From Alkalicoccus daliensis (lineage in GTDB: Bacteria > Bacillota > Bacilli > Bacillales > Salisediminibacteriaceae), in contig NZ_FNIL01000002.1 of the NCBI RefSeq assembly GCF_900103955.1, positions 62,001-126,000 of the forward strand: a DNA stretch of 64,000 nt, in the 5' to 3' direction. A model generated the notes under the pieces. It was given only the letters and a program-made list of their open reading frames with translations, did not search any database and had not been told where the DNA came from. Both the position numbers and the translations under genes were made by a program. Positions 63,123-64,000 of the stretch are shown piece after piece. The first letter of the stretch is position 1. Every line of letters begins with the position of its first letter.

Positions 63123-63602
63123 ATGACAAATAAGCAGGAAGCTTTAAAAACAGATCTGGAGCAGGTAGCGGTAATCGAAAAATCATTACGAATGGTTTCA
63201 GATATAATCAAGCAGAAGGGGCGGGAAATTTTAAATGAATTCCCTATTACGCCGCCGCAGTTTATTGCGCTCCAATGGCTTCATGAGTTTGGAGATATGA
63301 CAATTGGGGAACTTTCTTCAAAAATGTACCTTGCCTGCAGCACGACCACAGATTTAATCGATCGTATGGAAAAAAATGAACTGGTCGAACGTGTCAAAGA
63401 TACAAATGACCGAAGAGTTGTGCGAATTCACCTGCTGGATAAAGGAAAGAAAATTATTCGTGAAGTGATCCAGCAGCGCCAGGTGTATTTACAGAATGTG
63501 CTTGAAGATTTTTCGCAGGATAACGTAGACTTTTTAGAGCAAAGCTTAAATGTTCTTCTTGAAGAAATGAAAAAAGATGCAGAAACATGGAAATCATTTT
63601 AA
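63123..63602 (+). CDS. ysmB: MarR family regulator (YsmB-like)
   Basis: A 159-residue MarR-type winged-helix protein: ELSSKMYLACSTTTDLIDRMEKNELVER (recognition region, near 65-92) and DTNDRRVVRIHLLDKG (wing). Regulatory target unknown. Twenty-one bases before racE, matching ysmB-racE in B. subtilis, so likely one operon. Confidence 0.87.
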   Translation: MTNKQEALKTDLEQVAVIEKSLRMVSDIIKQKGREILNEFPITPPQFIALQWLHEFGDMTIGELSSKMYLACSTTTDLIDRMEKNELVERVKDTNDRRVVRIHLLDKGKKIIREVIQQRQVYLQNVLEDFSQDNVDFLEQSLNVLLEEMKKDAETWKSF

Positions 63603-63623
63603 AGATGGAAAGAGGAAGTTGAT

Positions 63624-64000
63624 GTGAAAGCAGAAGATTTGCAGACGCGGCCGATTGGTGTGATCGACTCCGGTGTCGGCGGTTTAACAGTGGCTTCCGA
63701 ACTGATGCGGCAGCTGCCGAAGGAAGAGATTATTTATGTAGGGGATACATCCCGCTGTCCTTATGGACCGAGGCCTGAGGAAGAAGTAAGGTCTTATACA
63801 TGGGAAATGATAGATTATTTACGTACGAAAAATATTAAATTACTTGTCATTGCCTGCAACACTGCTACGGCAGTCGTACTGGAAGAAGCCAAGCGCCTGC
63901 TTCCCTTTCCTGTGCTCGGAGTAATTCATCCAGGTGCAGTCGCAGCATTGAAAGTCACTAAGCAGGAGCATATTGGGGTAATAGGAACAGAAGGAACAAT
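63624..64000 (+). CDS. racE: Glutamate racemase (5' part, cut by window end)
   Basis: Produces D-glutamate for peptidoglycan. The visible 125 residues start at GTG 63624 after GAGGAAG, with the family motifs [14 protein letters not shown] (near 10), [12 protein letters not shown] (near 39) and the catalytic Cys in VIACNTATA (near 73). The gene is open to the window end. An ATG at 63622 is out of frame and stops at once. Confidence 0.95.
   Translation, partial: MKAEDLQTRPIGVIDSGVGGLTVASELMRQLPKEEIIYVGDTSRCPYGPRPEEEVRSYTWEMIDYLRTKNIKLLVIACNTATAVVLEEAKRLLPFPVLGVIHPGAVAALKVTKQEHIGVIGTEGT

Overview
This 64 kb window is chromosomal core DNA from a low-to-medium GC Gram-positive bacterium of the family Bacillaceae. 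The gene order follows the Bacillus subtilis segment from mdh to racE almost gene for gene (order recalled from memory): mdh, phoP-phoR, polA, mutM, coaE, gapB, speD, nrdR, dnaB-dnaI, thrS, infC-rpmI-rplT, ysdA-ysdB, ysdC, ysgA, pheS-pheT, rnhC, zapA, yshB, polX, mutS2, yshE, lcfA, fadR-fadB-etfB-etfA, trxA, uvrC, lysC, yslB, sdhCAB, a thioesterase, a MarR gene and racE. Proteins are acidic and close to Bacillus homologues. The genus cannot be fixed from sequence alone; a halophilic or alkaliphilic Bacillaceae is a guess.

Layout. 1-5 kb: end of icd, mdh, a MaoC-like hot-dog protein, then the phosphate two-component pair phoP/phoR. 5-15 kb: replication, repair and metabolism (polA, mutM, coaE, gapB with a CcpN-type operator, speD with a long structured leader, nrdR, dnaB, dnaI). 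15-21 kb: mqnC (futalosine route to menaquinone), T-box-controlled thrS, and the infC operon with an L20-type leader and an AUU start on infC. 21-36 kb: small membrane proteins, a dimeric dUTPase, an M42 peptidase, a YitT transporter-like protein, T-box-controlled pheST, rnhC, zapA, yshB, polX, mutS2. 36-45 kb: a fatty-acid degradation cluster with two tandem acyl-CoA synthetases, fadR, fadB, etfB and etfA. 45-54 kb: trxA, uvrC, lysC, a MarR/MMPL efflux pair on the minus strand, yslB. 54-64 kb: a Ktr-type potassium channel subunit, sdhCAB, a thioesterase, glcT-ptsH-ptsI, a MarR gene and the first part of racE.

Regulation visible in the sequence: T-boxes for Thr and Phe; the L20 leader; three matching FadR boxes (before the first acyl-CoA synthetase, before fadR and before the thioesterase, which ties the last gene to the fatty-acid regulon); a MarR operator over its own promoter; and a GlcT antiterminator target (RAT) plus terminator directly after glcT, so general PTS genes rather than ptsG appear to be the antitermination target here. 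lysC has no room for the lysine riboswitch.

The most unusual feature is a family of dispersed, modular, partly palindromic intergenic repeats (about 70 to 500 bp, at least ten copies or remnants, both orientations). Two long copies are bracketed by near-duplicate terminator hairpins. Sporulation-linked genes that usually sit in this neighbourhood (ytaF, ytxC, sspI, gerE) are missing from their expected places, which suggests an asporogenous lineage.
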